Source: JBNJEA01 sp051745395 (GTDB taxonomy: Bacteria > Desulfobacterota > Desulfobacteria > Desulfobacterales > Desulfosalsimonadaceae). Taken from it: 18,343 bases of DNA. The stretch is from contig JBNJEA010000057.1 in NCBI GenBank assembly GCA_051745395.1, positions 1 through 18,343 on the forward strand, given 5' to 3'. Of the stretch, positions 8,099-15,008 are shown one piece after another. The first letter of the stretch is position 1, and each line of letters begins with the position of its first letter. Made by a program: the position numbers and the translations under genes. The notes beneath the pieces were generated by a model, which did not search any database, had not been told where the DNA came from, and saw only the letters and a program-made list of their open reading frames with translations.

Positions 8099-8169
8099 AG
8101 ACGAGACGATATTATTTTTCAATCTTTATCAAAAATCGCACTGGATGAAACAAAAAAATAAAAACCGGT

Positions 8170-8195
8170 GTAACCATTTCCATTCGCCAAACGAC
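8170..8195 (+). promoter_or_regulatory. Candidate ECF-sigma promoter of the Spy/ECF operon
   Basis: GTAACC (8170-8175), 16 bases, then CGAC (8192-8195). An AAC-containing -35 with a CG-type -10 at 16 bases is the usual ECF layout, and the operon encodes its own ECF factor, so autoregulation is plausible. Weak motif evidence on its own. Confidence 0.28.
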
Positions 8196-8297
8196 ATAAC
8201 TGACAGAAGGCGGGGATGGCCTTAGCTTTGGAATGGGGTAACCCGGTGTCAATTTCAACAACACAACCAAGCATGCTAACAAAAAGGAGATTCGATC

Positions 8298-8819
8298 ATG
8301 CAGCTTCAAAAAACGGTATCAATTGCGTTGGCCCTGGTCATGGTTTTTGCGGCAACGGCTTTGGCGGCCCACCACGGCAAACGCGATTGCATGAAAGGCA
8401 AACGGGGGACCATGGGAGCCGACGGCCCCGGCAAAGCCGGGCCATGCCCCATGGCCATGCTCCACGGCCTGGATCTGAGTGAAAGCCAGGTCGACCAGGT
8501 GGCCGACGTGTTTAACCGATACGAAGATGAACACGATGACCTGCGCAAACAGATGCGCGAAGCCAGAGAAGCGCTTCGCGAGGCCGTGCACGGCGATGGC
8601 TTCAATGAGGAAGAAATCCGTGGCGCCGCCCGGACTGTCGGCGACGGGATCGCGGATATGGCGGTTCACCGGGCCCGGATCTTTTCCGAAATCCGTCCCG
8701 TTCTGACCGCCGACCAGATTGAAAAACTGGAAACCATGAAAACCAAGCGACTGGAGCAGAGAAAATGCCATCGGCGCTTGAACAAAGCGTTTCGAAATTA
8801 CCGGCAAACCGAGGAATAA
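8298..8819 (+). CDS. Spy/CpxP-like periplasmic protein
   Basis: 173 residues. AGGAG (8285-8289) is 8 bases before ATG. Signal peptide 1-24 (core IALALVMVFAAT, ending ALAA). The mature protein starts with a His/Cys/Met-containing stretch (HHGKRDCMKGK, GPCPMAM) followed by long charged helices and an LTADQ motif (136-140), the LTxxQ signature of the Spy/CpxP/ZraP family of periplasmic helical chaperones and metal sensors. First gene of an operon: the ECF sigma factor starts 10 bases after its stop. The metal-ligand-rich N-terminus hints at copper, zinc or nickel binding, which is inference. It could act as a chaperone, a metal buffer or a sensor. Confidence 0.82.
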   Translation: MQLQKTVSIALALVMVFAATALAAHHGKRDCMKGKRGTMGADGPGKAGPCPMAMLHGLDLSESQVDQVADVFNRYEDEHDDLRKQMREAREALREAVHGDGFNEEEIRGAARTVGDGIADMAVHRARIFSEIRPVLTADQIEKLETMKTKRLEQRKCHRRLNKAFRNYRQTEE

Positions 8820-8829
8820 ATCTGTCCGG

Positions 8830-9429
8830 ATGCCGCAATCCTTTGCTGACGGAAATGATGATGACGTCGTCCGCCTCGTGCTCGCGGGCGACGTCAATGC
8901 ATTCGAACACCTGGTGGCGCGCTACGAGGCCTACGTGTTTTCGATTGTAAGAAAGCATGCGCCGGCCGAAGAAGTCGAGGCGTTGGCACATGAGGCCTTT
9001 GTCCGGGCATACCGGTCCCTGCCGAAATACAAACAGCAAAACGGGTTTTCGAATTGGCTGTGCGGCATCTGTGTCCGGACCTGTGCCGATTTCTGGCGGA
9101 AACACTACCGTCGGCGTGAAATGCCGGTAAGTGCCCTGTCCGACGACCACCGGCAGTGGCTGGAAAAGGTTTTGGCAGGCGAAGCGGGCCGGGATTTCGA
9201 GGCAATGGGCCGGCAGCAGGAGGCCCGTGAAATTTTGAATACAGCCTTAAACCGGATGACGCCTCAGGAACGGATGGTGCTTGGACTGGTCCATCTGGAG
9301 GGCCACAGCATCAAAGCCGCCGCAAAATTAATGGGCTGCAGTGCGGCCAATGTCAAAATCCGCGCCTTTCGGGCGAGAAAAAAGCTCAAAAAACTGCTGG
9401 CCGGCCAGGAGGAAAAAATCATCCCATGA
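8830..9429 (+). CDS. RNA polymerase ECF-type sigma factor
   Basis: 199 residues, standard length for the family. Region 2 spans about 24-95 (DVNAFEHLVARY...ALAHEAFVRAYRSL...FSNWLCGI) and includes the -10 recognition helices. Region 4 spans about 133-187 (LNRMTPQERMVLGLVHLEGHS followed by a helix-turn-helix and RAFRARKKLKKLL). A weak GAGG site lies about 15 bases before ATG 8830; I see no better start. Start and stop couple it to both neighbours: 10 bases after the Spy-like gene, and its stop overlaps the next ATG (ATGA). It probably drives its own operon plus envelope or metal-stress genes and is held by the small membrane protein encoded next. Cys residues C78, C81 and C85 sit in region 2 and are unusual enough to note. 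Confidence 0.9.
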   Translation: MPQSFADGNDDDVVRLVLAGDVNAFEHLVARYEAYVFSIVRKHAPAEEVEALAHEAFVRAYRSLPKYKQQNGFSNWLCGICVRTCADFWRKHYRRREMPVSALSDDHRQWLEKVLAGEAGRDFEAMGRQQEAREILNTALNRMTPQERMVLGLVHLEGHSIKAAAKLMGCSAANVKIRAFRARKKLKKLLAGQEEKIIP

Positions 9430-9758
9430 ATGCAATCCAGAACCGATTCAATCGGTTCCGAAAATTACTGGCAGCGGCTTACCGATCCAGGGCAGCCGTC
9501 GATGACGCCCCCAAGCCATCGCTGCAGTGGCGGCAGGGACTTATGCGGACCATCCGGCAGATCGATCTGCCTGCGGCCCACCCGCGGCGGCCGGTCGGCA
9601 TGGTTTCCCTGTCGTATCGATTGGCGCCGGTGGCCGTTTTGCTCATGGTCCTGCTGTCGATCTACATCATACAAACCGGCGGCGTCATTGATTACCAGAT
9701 GGCCGCGCTTTCGGTTTCGGAGCCGGCATCGCCCTATCTGGGCTATATGCCGTTTTAG
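9426..9758 (+). CDS. Single-pass membrane protein, probable anti-sigma factor
   Basis: 110 residues, overlapping the sigma-factor stop by four bases (ATGA), so translation is coupled. Residues 1-62 are basic and presumably cytoplasmic; residues 66-84 (APVAVLLMVLLSIYIIQTG) form one transmembrane helix; about 26 residues remain outside. No zinc-binding HxxxCxxC anti-sigma motif is present. Size, topology and position match CnrY-type anti-sigma factors, which also lack zinc and use a short cytoplasmic segment to bind the sigma factor. The role is inferred from context; the sequence itself is not recognisable. A different reading frame across the same bases (9430-9786) encodes no plausible protein. 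Confidence 0.68.
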   Translation: MNAIQNRFNRFRKLLAAAYRSRAAVDDAPKPSLQWRQGLMRTIRQIDLPAAHPRRPVGMVSLSYRLAPVAVLLMVLLSIYIIQTGGVIDYQMAALSVSEPASPYLGYMPF

Positions 9759-9772
9759 CACGGGGATACGAA

Positions 9773-10234
9773 ATGAAGCTGTTTAAAGCCATTGCGGGAA
9801 TCAGCGCCATATTCATACTGGGTGCGCTCACCGGTGTGCTGGGCACCAGCCTGTTTTTCCAGCATCGGATCGAAACATTGCGCGAAAAAGGACCGCCGCC
9901 GATCAAGCCGCTTTTCATGCAACGGATGACCGGTCAGCTGGAGCTGACCTTGGAACAGAAAAAAGCGGTGGGAAACATCCTGGAGCAAACCCAGCAGCAG
10001 CTGGTGAATTTGAGAAAGCAGTACCGACCCCGGATCAGGGAAATTTTTTCCACGTGTTTTACCCGGATTGAGGAAAAACTGCAACCGGAGCAGCGGGCCC
10101 GGTTCAAGGAAATCAAAGAATCGTTTCCCTGTCGGCGCTGGCACAAGCGGGCCAGGGGGCACGCCGGGCATCCCCCGCCGCACGCGCCGCAACATCAGCC
10201 CCCGCCGGCCGGCAAAGGCAAAGCCTTACCATAA
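9773..10234 (+). CDS. Membrane-anchored Spy/CnrX-like periplasmic metal sensor
   Basis: 153 residues, close to the 148 of CnrX. An N-terminal membrane anchor (about 5-27, AIAGISAIFILGALTGVLG) is followed by a helical periplasmic part with LELTLEQKKAV and LQPEQRARFKEI. These two LTxxQ-like segments are characteristic of the Spy/CnrX 'heavy-metal resistance' fold. The C-terminus is rich in His and Pro (WHKRARGHAGHPPPHAPQHQ), a likely metal-binding tail. It lies 14 bases after the anti-sigma candidate and ends the operon. Working idea: metal or misfolded protein is sensed here, the signal passes to the anti-sigma factor, and the ECF factor is released. The sensing ligand is unknown. Confidence 0.72.
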   Translation: MKLFKAIAGISAIFILGALTGVLGTSLFFQHRIETLREKGPPPIKPLFMQRMTGQLELTLEQKKAVGNILEQTQQQLVNLRKQYRPRIREIFSTCFTRIEEKLQPEQRARFKEIKESFPCRRWHKRARGHAGHPPPHAPQHQPPPAGKGKALP

Positions 10235-10458
10235 AAAGCTCTTTATTCCGCCGCGGCGGTATTTTTGCAGAAAGTAAGTCCTGGCGCCTTGGCTGACTGG
10301 CGTCGCGAAAAAGTAAGTTTCCGCGCTCCAGGCGCCGAACAGAGGCGCAATTTCCGCCCGGAAACCCACTTTTCCCCGCCGCCGCCAGGGCAACAGAGTA
10401 CAATTTCGTTAAAACGCAAAAAGGCACTTCCTTGGAAGTATTGCCCGAACGAAATACA

Positions 10459-10493
10459 AATGCCCCGGCAGCCCCCCTGGCCGCCGGGGCATT
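10459..10493. terminator. Strong stem-loop, possible bidirectional terminator
   Basis: AATGCCCCGGC (10459-10469) and GCCGGGGCATT (10483-10493) form a perfect 11-bp stem around a 13-base loop. It lies between two operons that converge here. On the minus strand it is followed by a T-containing stretch (TTTGTATTTCG), so it may end minus-strand transcripts. There is no T-run on the plus side. Confidence 0.5.
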
Positions 10494-10532
10494 GAAGCGA
10501 TTGATTTATAGGTCTTGATTTGTGGGGTGAAA

Positions 10533-10558
10533 CCGCCGGCACCGGCTTTTGCCGGCGG
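10533..10558 (-). terminator. Stem-loop after the HPF-CSD gene
   Basis: CCGCCGGCA (10533-10541) pairs perfectly with TGCCGGCGG (10550-10558) with an 8-base loop, starting 21 bases after the minus-strand stop. Followed on that strand by TTTC only, so a terminator role is likely but not clear-cut. Confidence 0.45.
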
Positions 10559-10578
10559 CGTACATGATTTTTGCCGGA

Positions 10579-11208
10579 TTACGGCTGCCAGCCTTCGGGC
10601 ATCTCCAGGTCCGCCTGTTTTTTTTTGGAGACCCGGCTGCCGGGTTTGTCCTCGATATGAACGGTACTGGCCTGCGGTCCTTTTTCCCCCTCGGTTTCCA
10701 CGAGCCGCACGCCGGTGCCGATTTCCAGCCGATCGAAGTCATTGTTGCTGACGCTGTTTTTGTGGAAATAGACTTCCTGTCCGTTTAAGGTTTTGATGAA
10801 CCCGTAGCCTTCGTCGGGAAATTTTCGGATTACAATGCCGGTTTCCCGGGCGTCCGAAGGGGCGGGCTGGGTTTTGAAATGGTTTTGCTGTTTGCCTTTG
10901 AGCTTTTTGACCTGGCGCTCCATGGAGCCGAACGCATCGGTAATTACCTTGCGAAGCCCCTCGTGCATTTCCCCCTGCCCGGATTCCCGGCGGGTGACGA
11001 GTTCTTTTCCCGGCGGCACCCGTAAATCGATGCGCACACGGAACCGGTTGCCGCTGCGCTGCTTTTCCTGGGGCTGTTCAATGGAAACCCGGCAGCTGAT
11101 GATGCTGTCATGGAGTTGGTCGAGCTTGGCGGCTTTTTCCCGGATCAAAGTTTCGGTGGCATCGTTTTTGGCGACATTGCGATAGGTAATTTCCAGGGGC
11201 ATTCTCAT
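10579..11208 (-). CDS. Ribosome hibernation factor (HPF/RaiA) fused to a cold-shock domain
   Basis: 209 residues. I prefer ATG 11208 (MRMPLEITYRN) because AAGGTG lies 5 bases upstream; the adjacent ATG at 11211 is too close to that site. Residues 1-108 form an HPF/RaiA/sigma-54-modulation domain (IREKAAKLDQLHDSI, VRIDLRVPPGKEL, DAFGSMERQVKKLKG), which binds the 30S decoding region in idle ribosomes. Residues 123-187 form a cold-shock domain with RNP1 (EGYGFIK, 133-139) and RNP2 (VYFHKNS, 146-152). The C-terminal 20 residues are charged. The CSD replaces the dimerisation tail of long HPF, so it may bring RNA-binding or anti-structure activity to the ribosome rather than 100S dimer formation, which is inference. 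Single-gene unit with a probable promoter at 11273-11301. Confidence 0.88.
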   Translation of the reverse strand: MRMPLEITYRNVAKNDATETLIREKAAKLDQLHDSIISCRVSIEQPQEKQRSGNRFRVRIDLRVPPGKELVTRRESGQGEMHEGLRKVITDAFGSMERQVKKLKGKQQNHFKTQPAPSDARETGIVIRKFPDEGYGFIKTLNGQEVYFHKNSVSNNDFDRLEIGTGVRLVETEGEKGPQASTVHIEDKPGSRVSKKKQADLEMPEGWQP

Positions 11209-11272
11209 CATTTCACCTTTTTGATTGTGTTTCGTTTTTGGCGTTTTTTTCTTCGCCCGCTACCTATTGATA

Positions 11273-11301
11273 AAAATAATTTCGAAGGGGCCCCGGGTCA
11301 A
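11273..11301 (-). promoter_or_regulatory. Candidate promoter of the HPF-CSD gene
   Basis: Read on the minus strand: TTGACC (11301-11296), 17-base spacer, TATTTT (11278-11273), 65 bases before the start codon. The spacer contains the palindrome GGGGCCCC (11287-11294). Moderate match to the sigma-70 consensus. Confidence 0.35.
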
Positions 11302-11398
11302 TAAGGGCCGGATCCGTGAAAAATTTGTATTCAAAAGTTCACATTTCAATTTCAATGATTATGTTGGGCCGGTACATCCAAAAAACGAGGTGATGACA

Positions 11399-11545
11399 AT
11401 GGATAATGATCTGGTCGGTATCGGTTATAAATCGGACAAAGCAGACGGGTTTTTGTGGCTGACGATATACAGGGGTGTAACGGAAGACTTTGAAGATATT
11501 ATGCAGTTTATCAATGACTATTTGGAAGACAAAAACACCTCTTGA
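11399..11545 (+). CDS. Small uncharacterised protein (48 residues)
   Basis: GAGGTG (11387-11392) sits 6 bases before ATG 11399, a good ribosome-binding distance; an ATG at 11393 would abut it and is less likely. The product is acidic with a protein-like pattern (LVGIGYKSD, FLWLTIYRG, DFEDIMQFINDYLEDK): two beta-like strands and a terminal helix. No family recognised. Its last 28 bases overlap the end of the minus-strand LonB gene (11518-11545), so the two genes converge. Small size and the overlap leave real doubt, but the site and composition favour a genuine gene. Confidence 0.5.
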   Translation: MDNDLVGIGYKSDKADGFLWLTIYRGVTEDFEDIMQFINDYLEDKNTS

Positions 11546-13821
11546 GAATCTTTTCTTTCCGTGCCGGCGGTGGTTTTGGCCGCTTGTAAAAACTCGCTGT
11601 CTTTCCGGCTGCGCTCGGCCATGCGCGTTTCCACGGTTTTCCGGTCAAGGCCCATGACAATTTCGTAGGCGTGGTACTTGGTTTTGCAGAAATAAACGTC
11701 AAAAGGCGCCTGCCGCTGGGCTGCCCGGTAGATGCGGATGCCGGGTATCGTCTCGCGGAGGATAAACTCGTAATCGGCGTTTACCAGCAGCGGCTCCACG
11801 TCGTGTTTGTTCTGCCAGGGGATGCAGGCTCCGGCCATGCCGAGTTCCGGGTCCATTATGGAGCGGATCTTTTCCGTGACCCCGCCTACCGGCAGCAGGA
11901 TGTCGCCGGTCAGCGATCCGGTCACCCCGATGGTCTGGTTTGCCGGCTGGCCGATAAAGTCCGAAATCAGCCCGACGTCCATGGCCGCCGAGGCACTGTC
12001 GCCCTCGACGCCGCCATGGGCCTGGATGTGTTCCACGTGCATTTCGTAGCCCACGTACGGGGCGTTGACCTTTGCGAGTACTTTCTTGATGGAAGCGCGC
12101 ACGTTCTGGGCCGCCGCCCGGGCAATGTCGCCGATTTTGCCCGGAGCGGTCACCGCGTCGGTGCCGCCGGCGCTGATCTGGCAATGAATGGGCAGCGGTT
12201 GTCCGTACATCTGGGCACTGGAAGAAGACTGGGTCACGGCCAGGCCCACCACGTAGCCCACCGCGTCGGTCATGGCGCCGATATACTTTTTCAGATCCCG
12301 TTTATGGGCCATGATCTCCTGGGACACAGCGCCTTCTATGCTCAAATGGTCGGCCAGCGCCTTTTGCACGTGGCGGGGATAAACCTGGTTCGCGTTTTCG
12401 AGGATGGCTTCGTATTCCGCGATTTTGACAATGCCGTTGATGGGCCGCAAAATGGTGCTGAGTTTGCCGTCCGAGGCGCGGCAGCGCAGTTCCTTGACGA
12501 TTTCCATTACCGCCGGCCGGGAAAACTCCCGGATGGCAAGGGTGTAGTTTTCCGGCAGGCGGCGGCCGAAGATGTGTTCACTGCGTTTTTTGACCCCGGC
12601 ATGGCCTTCTTTTTCGATTACCTCTCCCCAGATTTTTTTCAGGGTGTGACCAAGGCCGTCGACTTCCTGCTTGATGTACTGGGCCACCTGGCGCACCGTG
12701 GCCGGTGTTTCGGCCACTTCGCTTTCCATCCGGATGATTTCGCCCTTGTCCTCGATGCGGCTTAAAAAGGCCCCGTCGCCTTCCCGCTGGAGATATTCCA
12801 GGGTATCGTGGTTGCAGCAGGCCACCACGATGTTTTCGGCCCGTATGCGGTTTTCCGATCGATCCGCAGCCCCGCTGCCGGTGTTTCGCCCGCCTTCCAG
12901 GATATAGCTTTTGTTTTGCATGATTTCGAGCAGATCGGGCATGTAGCCGACTTTGATCAGGCTTTTGAGTTCATCGATATAGAGGATGGGCGATTTGGCA
13001 TGGGCGCCGACAAAGGCCCGCTTGTGGGTCGGCGTATGCAAGGAGCCGGACTGGTAGGGATCGTGGCGGAAGCCGCCTTTCATGTTCCGGGCGTCCGGCT
13101 CGGATATTCTGGCCATGAGCTCGGTATCCCGGCGGGGGTCATAGAGGATTTCCGGCACCATGTCATCGATGTGCTTGACGGCGTTTTTTTGCCCCCCCTG
13201 GCTTTGCTGCTGAATCTTTTCCTGGGTTTGATGGTTGTTTTCCTGCATATACATGAAGATGGAGCCGATACCGGTCAGGCCCGTGGCCACAAAGGCGGGC
13301 GGGAAGAAAAAACCGGCAATGGCGGAGCCGACGGCACCGGCGATCAGCCATTTTTTGACCCGGCGCACCGCGGCAATCTGGTCTTTCAGGGAAAAGGGTT
13401 CGATGCTCCGGGCGGCCGCTTCGATGTCGCAGTTGAGCTCGTCTGTCATTTGATCAGCGCCTGCCGGGTCTTCATAGGCGATGCGGATGTGGTTGCGGTC
13501 TTTTCCCGGGTAGGCGACAATGGCCTTGGACGGCCGCAGGTAATCGCCCAGCGAGCGGCTCAAAACTTCCTGAAACATGCCGGCCAGCATCGATTTTCCG
13601 GTGCCCGGCCGACCCACCATAAGGACGTGGCCCTTGTCCTGGGCAATTTTTCGAATCGCGGCCTTTGCCCGGTCCTGGAAAATGACGGTTTCGATGGGAT
13701 CGTCCGGGATGTCGATCTGGCCGGTATGCTCGAAATCATCAAAGTTTTCGGCCAACGCCTGCGGATACTCCGTCAGCTCCCGAATCCAGGTGTAGTCGTT
13801 TTCATTGTATTCGCGTGTCAT
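11518..13821 (-). CDS. Membrane-anchored LonB-type (archaeal-type) ATP-dependent protease
   Basis: 767 residues. Lon proteases are AAA+ Ser-Lys proteases that degrade misfolded and regulatory proteins. Here the long N-terminal domain of bacterial Lon (LonA) is absent: Walker A is already at 70-77 (GRPGTGKS, K76). Between Walker A and Walker B (ILYIDE, D283/E284) lies a hydrophobic hairpin of about 158-190 (KKWLIAGAVGSAIAG...ATGLTGIGSIFMYM), the membrane anchor typical of archaeal LonB. The protease domain has the LonB-style EGDSAS motif (catalytic S609) and the lysine in LLPVGGVTEK (K651). ATG 13821 overlaps the upstream gene's stop by four bases, so it is translationally coupled to the 396-residue protein. 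The anchor predicts substrate handling at the inner face of the cytoplasmic membrane. Family call is secure; substrates are unknown. Confidence 0.92.
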   Translation of the reverse strand: MTREYNENDYTWIRELTEYPQALAENFDDFEHTGQIDIPDDPIETVIFQDRAKAAIRKIAQDKGHVLMVGRPGTGKSMLAGMFQEVLSRSLGDYLRPSKAIVAYPGKDRNHIRIAYEDPAGADQMTDELNCDIEAAARSIEPFSLKDQIAAVRRVKKWLIAGAVGSAIAGFFFPPAFVATGLTGIGSIFMYMQENNHQTQEKIQQQSQGGQKNAVKHIDDMVPEILYDPRRDTELMARISEPDARNMKGGFRHDPYQSGSLHTPTHKRAFVGAHAKSPILYIDELKSLIKVGYMPDLLEIMQNKSYILEGGRNTGSGAADRSENRIRAENIVVACCNHDTLEYLQREGDGAFLSRIEDKGEIIRMESEVAETPATVRQVAQYIKQEVDGLGHTLKKIWGEVIEKEGHAGVKKRSEHIFGRRLPENYTLAIREFSRPAVMEIVKELRCRASDGKLSTILRPINGIVKIAEYEAILENANQVYPRHVQKALADHLSIEGAVSQEIMAHKRDLKKYIGAMTDAVGYVVGLAVTQSSSSAQMYGQPLPIHCQISAGGTDAVTAPGKIGDIARAAAQNVRASIKKVLAKVNAPYVGYEMHVEHIQAHGGVEGDSASAAMDVGLISDFIGQPANQTIGVTGSLTGDILLPVGGVTEKIRSIMDPELGMAGACIPWQNKHDVEPLLVNADYEFILRETIPGIRIYRAAQRQAPFDVYFCKTKYHAYEIVMGLDRKTVETRMAERSRKDSEFLQAAKTTAGTERKDSQEVFLSSK

Positions 13822-15008
13822 TTCTGAAGGCCTCGTATGGCATCGAGCAGGTAAAACCGTCCGCCCTCCGCGTTGGCGGCGCGTTTGGCCATTTCGGAAT
13901 AAAGCCGCGGCAGTTTCTCCTTGATGGGTTCCAAGGCCCGCATGTCCTGCATCACGGATATGTCGGCATAAAGGGTTTCGTCTCCTGGGGCGTCGCCGGG
14001 CACGTAATTAAATGCCACGCCGATTTGTTGCTGATTCAAGTAGTTGACCAGAATTGCCTTTTCGTTGTCCCCCATGTTTTCGGTGCGAAAGATCTCCCGG
14101 AAAACCCGGGGCAGATTGGCCCGGGAGTATTCGATTTCCAGCTGCCGGTTGAAAAGCAGCTTCATGGCCGTGGCCTCGCCCTGCATGCATTTTTGCAGGC
14201 TGTCTCTTAGCTTGGCATTGCTTCGGATCGATTGTTCGAAAAGCTGCATGTAATGCACTAGTTTGACATCGTCGATCCAGCAGGGGGTGCCGTCGGCGTT
14301 GAGCAGGCAGATCCGGGGGGTGTCGTCCTGGTAAAATTTCAGGAGGCGGTGGGTGTTTTCGGGATCATAGTCGGTGAAATGAAATCCCTTGAGCTCAAAC
14401 AGCCCGTCGGCGATGCAGGCTTTTTCCAGTATCACCGCAACCGGGCGGCCGATGTTGTCTTTCATGTAATCGATCTGTTCGCGTGGCGTGCCGGGGATAT
14501 TGAGGCTGGAGCGATTGCCGCCCGGGTCCTGACAGATGCCGGAAATTTCATCGATTTGAAAGGCGTTTAGGCCTGACAATTCTCTCAGCGCGGGTTCGTA
14601 AGGCCGAAGGGCTTCCCGGATGCTCTCGACATGGGCCTTTAGTTTCGGGTCCTTTGGTTCGTACCCATTTTGCCGCTGTTGGACCTCGATGCAGGCCGGT
14701 GCGGTCGCCTTTACCGCAATCAGCCGTTTAAATCGGCCGGGTAGCCACTGCCGGCATTGCCTCCGCCACTTTTCAGAAGGGGTGGGCCGATAGTGGATCT
14801 GGCATCCGATCAGGCGTTTTTCCACCTCTATGGGCTCCGGGCTCAACAGGTAGCGGCCGAGATCGGAAACCACGTATTCCCGGACCGGCCCGGTGGCCTT
14901 GCCGCCGGCTATTCGGCTTACATCCGCATCAACACAGCGGCCCTCGGAAATGATCCAGACCCTGTTTTGGTTTTGCGGACCGACCGGATTGTCTTTAAAA
15001 TGGGTCAT
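13818..15008 (-). CDS. Uncharacterised protein, partner gene of LonB-type protease
   Basis: 396 residues, first gene of the operon; its stop overlaps the start of the LonB-type gene (ATGA). I do not recognise the family. There is no signal peptide or transmembrane segment, so it should be cytoplasmic. The N-terminal third is basic and Arg/Trp-rich (EKWRRQCRQWLPGRFKRL); the middle has beta-like segments (ELKGFHFTDYD, RICLLNADGT); the C-terminal third is helical and charged (LRDSLQKCMQGEATAMKLLF, EPIKEKLPRLYSEMAKRA). Cysteines are scattered and form no metal motif. The protease it is coupled to lacks the substrate-binding N-domain of LonA, so a role as adaptor, recruiter or substrate is an attractive inference from position only. 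The start is uncertain: only TGGA-type pairing lies upstream of ATG 15008. Confidence 0.75.
   Translation of the reverse strand: MTHFKDNPVGPQNQNRVWIISEGRCVDADVSRIAGGKATGPVREYVVSDLGRYLLSPEPIEVEKRLIGCQIHYRPTPSEKWRRQCRQWLPGRFKRLIAVKATAPACIEVQQRQNGYEPKDPKLKAHVESIREALRPYEPALRELSGLNAFQIDEISGICQDPGGNRSSLNIPGTPREQIDYMKDNIGRPVAVILEKACIADGLFELKGFHFTDYDPENTHRLLKFYQDDTPRICLLNADGTPCWIDDVKLVHYMQLFEQSIRSNAKLRDSLQKCMQGEATAMKLLFNRQLEIEYSRANLPRVFREIFRTENMGDNEKAILVNYLNQQQIGVAFNYVPGDAPGDETLYADISVMQDMRALEPIKEKLPRLYSEMAKRAANAEGGRFYLLDAIRGLQK

Larger units (their letters stand above)
7886..8297. other. Intergenic region between divergent operons
   Basis: No gene is supported here. It contains a 7-bp inverted repeat AATTCAG/CTGAATT (7943-7949 and 7966-7972) in the AT-rich leader of hslO, the dispersed hairpin repeat at 8023-8098, and a candidate ECF-type promoter (8170-8195) for the plus-strand operon. 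The Shine-Dalgarno AGGAG (8285-8289) of the Spy-like gene closes the region. Confidence 0.6.
10235..10578. other. Non-coding region with hairpins and short repeats
   Basis: No supported gene. It contains CCGCCGCGGCGG followed by TATTTTT (10248-10266, possible weak terminator of the plus-strand operon), a 9-base direct repeat AAAGTAAGT at 10271 and 10310, related words CTGGCGCC (10281) and CAGGCGCC (10329), and the two stem-loops listed separately. The direct repeats suggest a remnant of a mobile or repeated element. Confidence 0.5.

Noticed and set aside
7911..8225. Plus-strand open frame of 104 codons
   Set aside because: It runs through the palindromic repeat and AT-rich leader; no ribosome site and low-complexity product.
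8214..8229. Sigma-54-like sequence TGGCCTTAGCTTTGGA
   Set aside because: GG is present but the -12 GC is GG, so the invariant position fails.
9430..9786. Alternative frame across the anti-sigma candidate
   Set aside because: Arg/Ser/Trp-rich product without a membrane helix; the overlapping ATGA start of the other frame and its helix are better.
10265..10495. Plus-strand open frame of 76 codons
   Set aside because: It reads into the perfect stem-loop at 10459-10493, lacks a ribosome site, and its direct repeats indicate non-coding DNA.
12808..13827. Plus-strand open frame of 339 codons opposite the LonB gene
   Set aside because: Antisense shadow of a strongly supported protease gene.
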